Assembly: GCF_039595395.1 (NCBI RefSeq)
Contig: NZ_JBCNLP010000001.1
Coordinates: forward strand, 186,001 to 250,000
DNA from: Novosphingobium sp.
GTDB taxonomy: Bacteria; Pseudomonadota; Alphaproteobacteria; Sphingomonadales; Sphingomonadaceae
Length of the DNA: 64,000 bases
Direction: 5' to 3'
A program made the translations under genes and the position numbers. Of the stretch, positions 36,673 through 45,907 are shown one piece after another. Under the pieces are notes generated by a model. The model saw only the letters and a program-made list of their open reading frames with translations, did no database searches and was not told where the DNA came from. Every line of letters starts with the position of its first letter. Within the stretch, counting starts at the first letter, position 1.

Positions 36673-38663
36673 ATGTCTGACAGCATCACGATCACCCTTC
36701 CCGATGGCTCGCAGCGCTCGATGGCGCCGGGCTCCACCCCTGCCGATGTGGCCGCCGCGATTGGGCCCGGCCTGGCGAAAGCCGCGATTGCCGCGCGCAT
36801 CGATGGCGAACTGGTGGACCTCACCCGACCCTTCACCGGGGACGCATCGCTGGCACTGGTGACCAACAAGGACGAGAAGGACGCGCTGGAGCTGGCGCGC
36901 CACGATTTCGCGCATATTCTGGCCGAGGCGGTGCAGGCGCTGTTCCCCGGCACGCAGATCACCTTCGGCCCGGCGACGGACGATGGTTTCTATTACGATT
37001 TCGCCCCGAAGGACCGCCCCTTCACGGACGACGACCTGCCCGCCATCGAGGCGGAAATGCGCAAGATCATCGCCGCCAACAAGCCGCTGCGCCGCGAAGT
37101 CTGGACGCGCGAAACGCTCATTAGCCGCTGGAAGCAGCAGGGCGAGACCTTCAAGGCCGAATGGGCCGCCGAACTGCCGGGTGACGAGGATCTCACCGTC
37201 TACTGGTCGGGTGACGACTGGCTGGATATGTGCCGCGGGCCTCACCTGCCCAGCACCGGCAAGCTGGACCCGCAGGCCTTCAAGCTGACGCGCGTCTCGG
37301 GCGCCTATTGGCGCGGCGACCAGAAGAACGCGATGCTTTCGCGCATCTATGGCACCGGCTGCTGAACAAGAAGCAGTTGGACGCGCATCTGCTGCGTCTG
37401 GAAGAGGCCGCCAAGCGCGACCACCGCAAGCTGGGCGCCGAGATGGACCTGTTCCACCTCCAGCCCGAGGCGCACGGCAGCGTCTTCTGGCATCCCAAGG
37501 GCTATATGATCTGGCGCGAGCTGGAAGCCTATATGCGCCGCGCCATCGACAGCACCGGCTATCAGGAGGTGAAGACGCCTCAGGTGATGGACGCCAAGCA
37601 GTGGGAGCAGTCCGGCCACTGGGGCAAGTACCGCGAAAACATGTTCGTCATCCCCGACGAGGCGCCGAATACCGAGGACGATGGTCCCATCGTCTCGAAG
37701 GACGCCGAGTGGATGGCGTTGAAGCCGATGAACTGCCCGGCGCATGTGCTGATCTTCCGTCAGGGCATCAAGAGCTACCGCGAACTGCCGCTGCGCCTCG
37801 CCGAGATGGGCTGCTGCCACCGCAACGAGCCCCATGGCGCGCTGCACGGCATCATGCGCGTGCGCCAGTTCACGCAGGATGACGGCCATATCTTCTGCCG
37901 CGAAGACCAGATCGTGGAAGAGGTCCGGGCCTTCTGCCAACTGGCGGATCGCGTCTACAAGGACTTCGGCTTCAAATACGAGATCAAGCTGGCCCTGCGT
38001 CCCGAAAAGCGCTTCGGCACCGAGGAAATGTGGGATCTGGCCGAAACCGAACTGCGCAACGCCGTGGTCGAGGCCGGTCTGGCAACCGAGGAATACGGCT
38101 GGGAAGAACTCCCCGGCGAGGGCGCCTTCTACGCACCCAAGCTGGAATGGCACCTGACCGACGCCATCGGCCGCACCTGGCAGTGCGGCACGATCCAGTC
38201 GGACCGCGTGCTGCCCGAGCGCCTCGACGCCGCCTACATCGCCGAGGATGGCGAGAAGCATCGCCCCGTGATGCTGCACCGCGCGATTCTGGGCTCCTAC
38301 GAGCGCTTCATCGGCATCCTGATCGAGCATTTCGCGGGCAAGCTGCCCGTGTGGCTGGCCCCGGTGCAGGCCGTGGTGGCGACCATCGTCTCGGACGCCG
38401 ACGACTATGCCCATGACGCCGTGGCGCAGTTGAAGGCCGCCGGCATCCGCGTGGAAGCCGACACCCGCAACGAGAAGATCAACTACAAGGTGCGCGAGCA
38501 CTCGCTGAAGAAGGTGCCGTACCTGCTGGTCGTCGGCAAGCGCGAGGCCGAGGAAGGCACCGTCGCCGTCCGCGTGCTGGGCGAGCAGGCGCAGAAGGTT
38601 ATGACTCTTTCGGAAGCCATCGAGCTGCTGAAGGGTGAGGCGACTGCGCCGGATTTGAAGTAA
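36673..38663 (+). CDS. thrS: Threonyl-tRNA synthetase, with a one-base frameshift
   Basis: The gene encodes a TGS domain (MSDSITITLPDGSQRSM), an editing domain (HDFAHILAEAV, MCRGPHLPSTG), a catalytic core (MNCPAHVLIF, CCHRNEPHGALHGIMRVRQF) and an anticodon-binding domain ending EAIELLKGE. The frame breaks at about 37363: the 5' part reads YGTGC-stop, whereas the family has YGTGWLNKKQL. Restoring one G in TGGCTG rejoins both parts into 663 residues, the normal length. ThrRS is essential, so this is most likely a sequencing error. ATG 36673 is convincing. Confidence 0.92.
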
Positions 38664-38679
38664 GAGGGAAAGGGTAGGT

Positions 38680-38907
38680 GCGAGGGTGTTACACCCTCGC
38701 GCTCCCATGAATGTCTGCGTTGCGCCAAGGGTTCGGCCACAGAGTTAACGTCGCCGCGCCGCAGGCATCAACGACAAGAAAGGCGCCGGGGCTGATTGCC
38801 TGCGGCGCCTTTTCGTTGCTCTGACGGAGAGTTCACGCACCACGACCGGGCACCACTGCCCATGCGTCGGAAGACGAAATGGGAGCGCGAGGGGGTAACC
38901 CCCTCGC
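38680..38907 (-). repeat. Hairpin-capped intergenic repeat, copy H (covariant left cap)
   Basis: Reverse copy between convergent thrS and the 38995 small gene. The left cap is GCGAGGGTGT/ACACCCTCGC, a variant with one compensatory pair change (G-C to T-A). The right cap is the GGGGTAACCCC type. The long centre contains GGCGCCGGGGCTGATTGCC. Confidence 0.88.
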
Positions 38908-38929
38908 ATCTTACTTTTCTAAATCCGGG

Positions 38930-38975
38930 AAAAATCGGGCCAGCGCGGAAAATTTGGGAGCTTCCGCGCTGGCCC
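38930..38975 (-). terminator. Rho-independent terminator of the 38-aa gene
   Basis: A 14-bp perfect stem (GGGCCAGCGCGGAA with TTCCGCGCTGGCCC) and an 11-nt loop. On the minus strand it is followed by GATTTTTCCC. It lies about 20 bp after the small gene's stop. Confidence 0.85.
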
Positions 38976-38994
38976 TCCGTCTAAATGTGCGGCT

Positions 38995-39111
38995 TCAGGC
39001 GTGCGCGGCCAGCCCGGCGAAGGCCAGGGCGGCGGCGCAACCCAGCACGACAGCAGCGCGCAGGCCCTCGATCAGGGCATCGGCGTTGAGGCGTGAGAGG
39101 TTGAAGCTCAT
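38995..39111 (-). CDS. Short membrane protein of 38 residues
   Basis: An open frame from ATG 39111 to TGA 38995-38997. The polar start (MSFNLSRLNADALIEGLR) is followed by one hydrophobic Ala/Val/Leu segment ending AGLAAHA. A strong terminator follows on the same strand. It is therefore probably a real small gene, although no Shine-Dalgarno is clear. It is 35 bp downstream of the agmatine deiminase stop and may be co-transcribed with it. No function is known. Confidence 0.55.
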   Translation of the reverse strand: MSFNLSRLNADALIEGLRAAVVLGCAAALAFAGLAAHA

Positions 39112-39146
39112 GGGCTGACCATGGGCTTCAACCTGATAACAAATGG

Positions 39147-40130
39147 TTAAATCCGCGGCATCTGCTGGCTGGAGCAGTGGAAGGAACCGCCGCCCGCCAG
39201 GATGGCGTCGGCCATGATGCCCACGGTGTCGCGACCGGGGAAGAGCTCCGCGATGGCGGCCACGCCATCGGCGTCATGCGGTGTGCCGTAGATGGGCACG
39301 ACGATCAGGCGCGAGGTGATGGCGAAGTTCATATAGCTGGCGGGCTCGATGCGGCCATCGCGCTCGACAAGGCCGGGCGAGGGGATCGATTTCACCACCA
39401 CACCGGCGCCTTCCGCGCGGGCGCGGGCGTCGGCGTAGATATGGGCGTTGGGGTCGTTCTCTCCGGTGGCCTTGGGCAGGGCGAGGACGTTATGCGCCAC
39501 GAAGCGGGCGAGGTTGTCGACATGGCCGTCGGTGTGATCGTTGATCAGGCCTTCGCCCAGCCACAGCACGCGGTTGAAGCCAAGGTCGCGCTGCAGCCGC
39601 ATTTCGAGGTCTTCACGCGAGAGATGCGGGTTGCGGTTGGGGTTGAGCAGGCACTGCTCGGTGGTGACCACCAGCCCGGTGCCGTCGGCATCGATGGCGC
39701 CGCCTTCCAGAATCCAGTCGGCGGTTTCGATCTCAAGGCCCGCGTCAGCGGCGATTTCGGCGCCGATGGTCTGGTCGCCGTCCATCAAGTACTTGCCGCC
39801 CCAGCCGTTGAAGCCGAAGCGCTTGGCGATGCGGCCGCCCGCGGAATTGGTCATCACCAGCGGGCCGGTGTCGCGCAGCCAGACGTCGCCATAGGTGCGG
39901 CGCTCGATGGTCACCTTTTCGCTGCACAGGGCGCGGGCGCGGGCCTCGTTGGCTTCGTTGCGGACCAGCAGGCGGACCTGCTGGCCGCTGTCGGCCACCG
40001 CGCTGGCGAAAGCCGCCATCTGCACCTGGGCCTGCTCAAGGAAGCCGGGCCATTCGTCGCCATCATGCGGGAAACCGATCCAGAGCCAGTCCTGCATGTG
40101 CCATTCGGGGGGGAAGCGCCATTGGGTCAT
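39147..40130 (-). CDS. Agmatine deiminase family protein
   Basis: The 327-residue protein is a guanidino-group-modifying enzyme. The catalytic cysteine is in GGGSFHCSSQQMP near the C terminus. NDHTDGHVDNLARF supplies the acid and histidine. TYGDVWLRDTGP and EGGAIDADGTG are substrate-loop motifs. The family converts agmatine to N-carbamoylputrescine in polyamine synthesis. No N-carbamoylputrescine amidase gene is in the window, so the pathway is incomplete here. ATG 40130 was preferred over 40142. Confidence 0.88.
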   Translation of the reverse strand: MTQWRFPPEWHMQDWLWIGFPHDGDEWPGFLEQAQVQMAAFASAVADSGQQVRLLVRNEANEARARALCSEKVTIERRTYGDVWLRDTGPLVMTNSAGGRIAKRFGFNGWGGKYLMDGDQTIGAEIAADAGLEIETADWILEGGAIDADGTGLVVTTEQCLLNPNRNPHLSREDLEMRLQRDLGFNRVLWLGEGLINDHTDGHVDNLARFVAHNVLALPKATGENDPNAHIYADARARAEGAGVVVKSIPSPGLVERDGRIEPASYMNFAITSRLIVVPIYGTPHDADGVAAIAELFPGRDTVGIMADAILAGGGSFHCSSQQMPRI

Positions 40131-40230
40131 GGGCGCGCCCATAGCGGTTGGTGAGGGCTTCTGCCAGACCCTTGCACCTTCCGGCGGGGCAGAGCATGAA
40201 CCGGGGCATAAGTTACCAACGGACGGATGG

Positions 40231-42957
40231 ATGCCTGATTTGACGCCTGACTGGAGCAACGCCATCGAGCGCGCCCGCGCGTTCAGCCCTTTTCTTTCGC
40301 GCGCTCTGGACCGTTTGCCGGATATTACCGCCCTGCTGGACGCGGGCGATGGAGAGGGCGCTCTGGCCGCCGCGGCGCTGGCCGGGGAAGGCGCGCCGGA
40401 TGTTTCGGCGGCGCTGCGTCGGCGTCGGCTGGCCACGGCGCTGGCTTTGGGAATCGGTGATCTGGCCGGGGCCTTTCCGCTGGCGAAGGTGACGGGGGAC
40501 TTGAGCGCGCTGGCCGATGCCTCGCTCGATGCGGCGATGGCGCATGCCATCACCACCCGCGTGCCCGATGCGCAGCCTGCCGGTTTTCTGGCGCTGGCGC
40601 TGGGCAAGCATGGCGCCTGCGAACTGAACTATTCCTCCGACATCGATCCGATCCTGCTGTTCGATCCCGACACCCTGCCCCGCCGCCCGCGCGAGGAGCC
40701 CGGCGAGGCGGCGCAGAATTATGCGCGGCAGGTGGTGCGTCTGCTCTCACATATGGATGGCGAGGGCTATGTGTTTCGCGTCGATCTGCGGCTGCGCCCG
40801 GCCAGCGAGGTGAGTCCGCTGGCGATCTCCATCGATGCCGCGCTCAGCCATTATGAGAGCAGCGCGCTGGCCTGGGAGCGTGCCGCCTTTATCCGCGCGC
40901 GCGCCGCCGCTGGCGATGTGGCGCTGGGCGAGCAGTTTCTGGCCCAGATCCGCCCCTTCGTCTGGCGCAAAAGCCTCGATTTCGGCGCCATCGCCGAGAT
41001 CGGGCGCCTGACGCGCCGCATCCGCGCCGAGCATGGTAAGGTCTCGACCGTGGGCCCCGGTTTCGACCTGAAGCGGGCGCGCGGCGGCATTCGCGAGGTG
41101 GAGTTCTTCGCCCAAGGCCACCAGTTGATTCACGGCGGGCGCAATCCGGCGCTGCGGCAAAAGGGCACGCGCGCGGCGCTGGATGCTCTGGCGGCGGCGG
41201 GGATCATCGATTCGGGCGATGCGCAGGTGTTGGGCGACTCCTATGATCGCCTGCGTACCATCGAACATCGCCTGCAGATGATCAGCGACCTTCAGACTCA
41301 TGCCCTGCCGCGTGACATGGCCGCCATCGATGCCGTCGCCCGGCTGGATGGTCTGCCCGATGGCGCCGCGCTGATCGAGGAGTTGCGCGCCATCACCGAG
41401 ATGGTGGGCACACGCTATGATGCGCTGATCGCGGAAGGCAGCCCGGTCGGCGGCGCTGGCGCTGCCGGTGAGACCCCGCGCGGTCTGGCGCTGGAAGGGG
41501 AGCTGGCGCAATTGGGCTTCGCCGATCCGCCGGGCGTGGCCGCGCGCATCGACGGTTGGCGCGGCGGCACGATCCGCGCCCTGCGGTCCGAAGCGGCGCT
41601 GGCGGCGCTCGATGCGATTCAGCCCAGCCTGCTGGCGGCATTGGCCAAGGCGCCCGATCCCGACAAGGCGCTCGCCCGCTGGGAGCGGCTGATCACCAGC
41701 CTGCCCAGCGCGGTGAATCTCTTCCGCCTGCTGGAGGCGCGACCTGCTCTACTTCAGGTGATGGTGCGTATCCTCGCGCTGGCCCCGCCGCTGGCCGACG
41801 AGCTGGCGCGGCGCGCGGATCTGCTCGACACGCTGATCGATGCCAGCGCGCTCAACCTGCCCGGCGGGGTGGAGGCGCTGATCGCCGATTTCTCCTCCAG
41901 CGAGGCGGGCGACGATTACCAGCGCATCCTCGACCGCGTGCGCCGCAAGGTGGGTGAGCGCCGCTTTGCTCTTGGCGTGCAACTGATCGAGGGGGCGAAC
42001 GATCCGCTCGCCATCGCGGCGTCGCTCTCGCATGTGGCGCAGGCGGCGATCGATTTGCTGGCCCGCGCCACCATCGCCGAATTCGAGCAGACTCACGGAC
42101 GCATCCCCGGCGCCGAACTGGTGATTCTCGGCCTCGGACGGCTGGGGGGCGAGGCGCTGACTCACGCCAGCGATCTCGATATCGTCTATCTTTTCACCGG
42201 CGATTATGCCGCCGAAAGCGACGGGCGCAGGCCGCTGGGCGCCACGCTCTATTTCAACCGGCTGGCCCAGCGGATCAGCGCGGCGCTCTCCGTGCCCACC
42301 GCCGAGGGCGCGCTCTATGAGGTCGACACCCGCCTGCGCCCGCAAGGTACGCAAGGCCCGCTGGCGGTCAGCTTCGAGAGCTTCGAACTCTATCAGCGCG
42401 AACAGGCCTGGACCTGGGAGCATATGGCCCTGTGTCGTGCCCGGCCTTTGTTCGGGTCGGATGAGGCGTGCGCGAAGCTCTCCGGCATCATCCATGGCGT
42501 GCTGACTCGCGCGCCTTCCGCAACGCTCACCGCCGATATTCTGGACATGCGCCAGAAGATGGCCGGACACAAACCACCGCGCGGCCCGCTGGACATCAAG
42601 CTGATGCGCGGTGGCCTCGTCGATGTCGAGTTCCTGATCCACACGCTGCAACTGCGCGAGGGCAAGGCGCTGTCGCCGCGCCTGAGCGAGGCGCTGGCCG
42701 GGCTGATCGCGGAAGGGCTGCTGCCTCCGGAGATGGCGCAGGCCCATGGCGTGATGGCGCGCCTGCTGGTCGCCTCGCGCCTGATCGCGCCCGATGCCGC
42801 CGTCCCCGGTGAGGTCGCCCGCATGGCGCTTGCCAGAGCCTGCGACCTGAGCGATTGGCAGGCGGTAACCCAAGCCCTGCTTCAGGCACGCCGCGACACC
42901 GCCGCTGCCTGGGCGCAGATTTTCGGCGAGACTCTGGAGATCACATCCGATGACTGA
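40231..42957 (+). CDS. glnE: Bifunctional glutamine synthetase adenylyltransferase/adenylyl-removing enzyme
   Basis: The 908-residue protein has two nucleotidyltransferase domains. The first (adenylyl-removing) carries LALGKHGACELNYSSDIDPI near residue 115. The second (adenylyl-adding) carries LGRLGGEALTHASDLDIVYLF near residue 630. Each is followed by a helical GlnD-like PII-binding region. It controls glutamine synthetase activity in response to nitrogen. ATG 40231 was chosen; the upstream frame into 39895 overlaps the agmatine deiminase. It overlaps bcp by 8 bp. Confidence 0.93.
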   Translation: MPDLTPDWSNAIERARAFSPFLSRALDRLPDITALLDAGDGEGALAAAALAGEGAPDVSAALRRRRLATALALGIGDLAGAFPLAKVTGDLSALADASLDAAMAHAITTRVPDAQPAGFLALALGKHGACELNYSSDIDPILLFDPDTLPRRPREEPGEAAQNYARQVVRLLSHMDGEGYVFRVDLRLRPASEVSPLAISIDAALSHYESSALAWERAAFIRARAAAGDVALGEQFLAQIRPFVWRKSLDFGAIAEIGRLTRRIRAEHGKVSTVGPGFDLKRARGGIREVEFFAQGHQLIHGGRNPALRQKGTRAALDALAAAGIIDSGDAQVLGDSYDRLRTIEHRLQMISDLQTHALPRDMAAIDAVARLDGLPDGAALIEELRAITEMVGTRYDALIAEGSPVGGAGAAGETPRGLALEGELAQLGFADPPGVAARIDGWRGGTIRALRSEAALAALDAIQPSLLAALAKAPDPDKALARWERLITSLPSAVNLFRLLEARPALLQVMVRILALAPPLADELARRADLLDTLIDASALNLPGGVEALIADFSSSEAGDDYQRILDRVRRKVGERRFALGVQLIEGANDPLAIAASLSHVAQAAIDLLARATIAEFEQTHGRIPGAELVILGLGRLGGEALTHASDLDIVYLFTGDYAAESDGRRPLGATLYFNRLAQRISAALSVPTAEGALYEVDTRLRPQGTQGPLAVSFESFELYQREQAWTWEHMALCRARPLFGSDEACAKLSGIIHGVLTRAPSATLTADILDMRQKMAGHKPPRGPLDIKLMRGGLVDVEFLIHTLQLREGKALSPRLSEALAGLIAEGLLPPEMAQAHGVMARLLVASRLIAPDAAVPGEVARMALARACDLSDWQAVTQALLQARRDTAAAWAQIFGETLEITSDD

Positions 42958-43423
42958 CAGTTTTGGCCCCGGCGACGCCTTCCCCGATATCGCCCTGACC
43001 GCCCCCGATGGCTCGGTTGTGCGCCCTGCGGACTTTGCCGGGCGCAAGCTGGTGGTGTTCTTCTACCCCAAGGACGACACCCCCGGCTGCACCACCGAGA
43101 ACAAGGATTTCTCGGAACTGTCGTCGCAGTTCGAGGCGGCGGGCGCGGCCCTGCTGGGCGTGTCGAAAGATCCGCCCAAGAAGCACCTGAAGTTCGCCGA
43201 AAAGCACGGGCTGACGGCGCCTCTGGCCAGCGATGCGGAAGAGGGCGGTTTGTCCGACACTCTGGGGATCTGGACCGAGAAGGTGAATTACGGGCGGACC
43301 TATATGGGCATGGTGCGCACGACCTATCTGGTCGACGCTGCCGGCAAGATCGAGCGGGTGTGGAATAAGGTGAAGGTGAAGGGGCACGCCGAAGAGGTTT
43401 TGAAGGCGGTTCAGGGGAAGTAA
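42950..43423 (+). CDS. bcp: Thioredoxin-dependent peroxiredoxin (BCP/PrxQ type)
   Basis: The 157-residue peroxiredoxin reduces hydroperoxides. The peroxidatic cysteine lies in PKDDTPGCTTENKDF, with no second Cys 5 residues later (an E. coli BCP-type resolving Cys is not evident). The active-site Arg is in YMGMVRTTYLVD. Translationally coupled to glnE (8-bp overlap). Followed by repeat copy I. Confidence 0.93.
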   Translation: MTDSFGPGDAFPDIALTAPDGSVVRPADFAGRKLVVFFYPKDDTPGCTTENKDFSELSSQFEAAGAALLGVSKDPPKKHLKFAEKHGLTAPLASDAEEGGLSDTLGIWTEKVNYGRTYMGMVRTTYLVDAAGKIERVWNKVKVKGHAEEVLKAVQGK

Positions 43424-43429
43424 GAGAAT

Positions 43430-43654
43430 GCGAGGGGATTATCCCCTCGCGCTCCCATAACGTCTTCCGACGATCAGGCAGCGGCGCCCGGTCGTGGCGC
43501 GTAAACTCTCCAACAGCGCAACGAAAGGCGCCGCAGGCAGGAAGCCCCGGCGCCTTTCTTGTCGTTTATGCCTGCGGCGCAGCAAGCTGGGCGCAAGGCC
43601 GAACCCGAGGCGCAACGCAGACATTAAAGGGAGCGCGAGGGCGATGGCCCTCGC
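43430..43654 (+). repeat. Hairpin-capped intergenic repeat, copy I (covariant left cap)
   Basis: Forward copy between tandem bcp and DUF455 genes. The left cap is GCGAGGGGAT/ATCCCCTCGC, with one compensatory pair change (G-C to A-T). The right cap is the GGGCGATGGCCC type. The long centre has AGGAAGCCCCGGCGCC. It begins 7 bp after the bcp stop. Confidence 0.88.
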
Positions 43655-43694
43655 ATCTTTCTTTTCTGACGTCTTCCCTCTACCCGACCCAGCC

Positions 43695-44492
43695 ATGACT
43701 CAACCCACCCTAGGCGACGCCATCCACGCCGCATTGTCCACCGCCGACCCGCGCGCCAAGCTGATGGCGACGCGCAAGGTTGCGCGCGACTGGCGGCTGG
43801 GGCGGTTGGCTTTCCAATTCCCGAACGCGATGCCGGAACGCCCGGCCCGGCCTGAGCATCCCGAACTCCTGCCTCCAGGCCGTATGCCCAAGCGTCGCAA
43901 GGGCGGGTCGGAAAGGGGGCGCATCGCCCTTTGGCATGCGATTGCGCATATCGAGTTCGTGGCGATCGATCTGGCGCTGGATATGGCAGGCCGCTTCGGC
44001 GCGGAGATGGGCGAGGCGTTCACCTCCGACTTTCTGAGTGTGGCCGCTGATGAAGCGCTGCATTTCGCCATCATCCAGCGTCATCTCGTCAGCATGGGGG
44101 CGACCTATGGCGATCTGCCCGCGCATGATGGGCTTTGGGAGGCGGCGGATGCCACGCGGCACGATGTTGCGGCGCGGCTTGCGGTGGTGCCGATGGTGCT
44201 GGAGGCGCGAGGGCTGGATGTCACACCGGCAACGCTGGAGCGGGTGGAGCAGAGCGGCGACAAGACCGGTGCGCGCATCCTGACACGTATTCTTGCGGAT
44301 GAAATTCGACATGTGCGCTGTGGGGTGATTCACCTCAAGGCATGGTGCGACGCACAAGGTTTGTCGCTCGAATCATGCTGGCAGATGCTGGTGGGGCGCT
44401 ATTTTCGGGGTTCCGTTAAGCCACCGTTCAACGACTCAGCGCGTCATGCAGCCGGTTTACCGCGCGAAATGTATATGGCTCTTGCGGTTTAG
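43695..44492 (+). CDS. DUF455 ferritin-like protein
   Basis: The 265-residue protein has helical Glu/His motifs of the ferritin-like diiron fold: HIEFVAIDLALD, AADEALHFAIIQ and LADEIRHVRCGVIHLK. It belongs to PF04305 and probably binds two metal ions. Its reaction is unknown. ATG 43695 follows the repeat; the longer upstream frame only translates the repeat. The order bcp-DUF455-M23 peptidase is conserved in sphingomonads to my recollection. Confidence 0.85.
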   Translation: MTQPTLGDAIHAALSTADPRAKLMATRKVARDWRLGRLAFQFPNAMPERPARPEHPELLPPGRMPKRRKGGSERGRIALWHAIAHIEFVAIDLALDMAGRFGAEMGEAFTSDFLSVAADEALHFAIIQRHLVSMGATYGDLPAHDGLWEAADATRHDVAARLAVVPMVLEARGLDVTPATLERVEQSGDKTGARILTRILADEIRHVRCGVIHLKAWCDAQGLSLESCWQMLVGRYFRGSVKPPFNDSARHAAGLPREMYMALAV

Positions 44493-44653
44493 GAGTCGCT
44501 GACGCTAACCATACTCACGAGTTGGCGGGGGGTTCCGACCAAACTCCAAGAAACATCGCTGCGGGCTTGCGGCTCGCGGTGTGGGTCCTTTTTGACGCGC
44601 CAAACGGGATCGGCGTGCCAAAGCAGTTCAAGGTGTGACGGGTGATCGCTAAA

Positions 44654-45424
44654 ATGGTTCTCAAGACGATGCGTGCTGGCGTGCTTACCGCCGCCTCCAT
44701 CGCGTCTCTGCTGGCGACGCCCGCCTTGGCCAACAGCGCCAACGCCGACATCGCCGCTCCCCTTCGCACCGCGCAGCCCGTTACGGCTCAGGCCGACAAG
44801 GGCGACACCGAATTCCGCCAGCTCTTCGCAAGCTGGCGCCAGATGGACCGCAGCAGCCAGACCACCGAGTTTGCCCGCCCCGCCGTCGCCACCTCCACCA
44901 CGATCCCCGGTTTCGGCAGCAACAATCTGGTTGGCCTGAACCACAAGGTTTCGATCCCCTCGCGCATGCCCGTCGACAATCTGCGCATGACCAGCAGCTT
45001 CGGTCTGCGCTGGCACCCCGTCCTTGGCGGTCGCCGCGCTCACACCGGTGTCGATCTGGCCAATCCCGTCGGCACCCCTGTTCATGCCACGGCTGACGGC
45101 GTTGTGGGCCGCGCCGACTGGTTCGGCGGCTATGGCCTGTGCATCGATCTGGAGCACGGTGGTTCGCTGGAAACCCGTTATGGCCATCTGTCGCGCCTGA
45201 ATGTGGTCGCCGGGCAGTCGGTCCATAAGGGCGATATCATTGGTTTCGTGGGCACCACCGGCCGCTCGACCGGCCCCCACCTGCATTACGAAGTCCGCGT
45301 CGAGGGTTCGGCCGTGAACCCGATCCCCTTCATGCAGGGCGGTGTGGCCGACATGACCACGCTGGCCTCCGCCGAGAAGATCGCGGATCATGGCGCGGCT
45401 CATAACGACGCCGACGACGAATAA
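44654..45424 (+). CDS. M23 family peptidoglycan metallopeptidase
   Basis: The 256-residue protein has a signal peptide (cleavage after TPALA). Its LytM-type zinc domain lies in the C-terminal half. Zinc ligands are in HTGVDLA and in GPHLHYEV. The catalytic His is in TRYGHLSRL. It is probably a periplasmic endopeptidase or a LytM regulator of amidases; all ligands are present, so an active enzyme is likely. ATG 44654 gives the best signal peptide; GTG 44642 would add four residues. Terminated at 45501-45536. Confidence 0.9.
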   Translation: MVLKTMRAGVLTAASIASLLATPALANSANADIAAPLRTAQPVTAQADKGDTEFRQLFASWRQMDRSSQTTEFARPAVATSTTIPGFGSNNLVGLNHKVSIPSRMPVDNLRMTSSFGLRWHPVLGGRRAHTGVDLANPVGTPVHATADGVVGRADWFGGYGLCIDLEHGGSLETRYGHLSRLNVVAGQSVHKGDIIGFVGTTGRSTGPHLHYEVRVEGSAVNPIPFMQGGVADMTTLASAEKIADHGAAHNDADDE

Positions 45425-45500
45425 GTTCAGCAACGAATAAAACGGCCTGAGAAGGGGCAAGAGCCCCCGAAGGCAGCAGCATCTTGGAGAGGATGCGGGC

Positions 45501-45536
45501 AAAGAGCGGCTGGAAACAGTCGCTCTTTGTTTTTTG
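45501..45536 (+). terminator. Rho-independent terminator of the M23 peptidase gene
   Basis: Stem AAAGAGCGGCTG/CAGTCGCTCTTT (one G-T wobble) with loop GAAA, followed by GTTTTTT. It lies 76 bp after the stop and 31 bp before repeat copy J. Confidence 0.9.
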
Positions 45537-45567
45537 GGATTTCGTTCAAGGGGTTTAGAAAGAAGAT

Positions 45568-45805
45568 GCGAGGGCCATCGCCCTCGCGCTCCCTTTAATG
45601 TCTGCCTTGGCGCATCGGGTTCGGCCTTGCGCCCAGTTTGCCGCGCCGCAGGCTGGATTTTCTTTCGCAACCCCGGCATTGCTTTCAGCGATTGACTGCC
45701 TGCGGCGCCTTGGTCGCGCAGGTGGAGAGCCGAGGCACGACGATCGGGCGCCACTGCCCGCGCGCCGGAAGACGTCATGGGAGCGCGAGGGGGTAACCCC
45801 CTCGC
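45568..45805 (-). repeat. Hairpin-capped intergenic repeat, copy J
   Basis: Reverse copy between the convergent M23 peptidase and galU. The caps are GGGCCATCGCCC and GGGGTAACCCC. The centre has an insert of about 30 bp (TTTTCTTTCGCAACCC...) between its two GC-rich arms. It is flanked on each side by an ordinary rho-independent terminator. Confidence 0.9.
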
Positions 45806-45850
45806 ATCTTACTTTCCTTCAACCTTCCCCTTTAACCGCAGCCCAAAACC

Positions 45851-45876
45851 AAAAAGGGGAGCCGAAGCCCCCCTTT
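45851..45876 (-). terminator. Rho-independent terminator of galU
   Basis: On the minus strand, AAAGGGGGGC pairs with GCTCCCCTTT (one wobble) around TTCG, and TTTTT follows. It lies about 32 bp after the galU stop. Confidence 0.85.
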
Positions 45877-45907
45877 CCGTATCACGCTGCCAATTGGCAA
45901 AGAGCGA

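Noticed and set aside
37230..38663. Separate shorter thrS gene starting at 37230
   Set aside because: The 5' fragment (36673-37365) and this frame align to one ThrRS with one missing base; the supposed start lies inside the editing domain.
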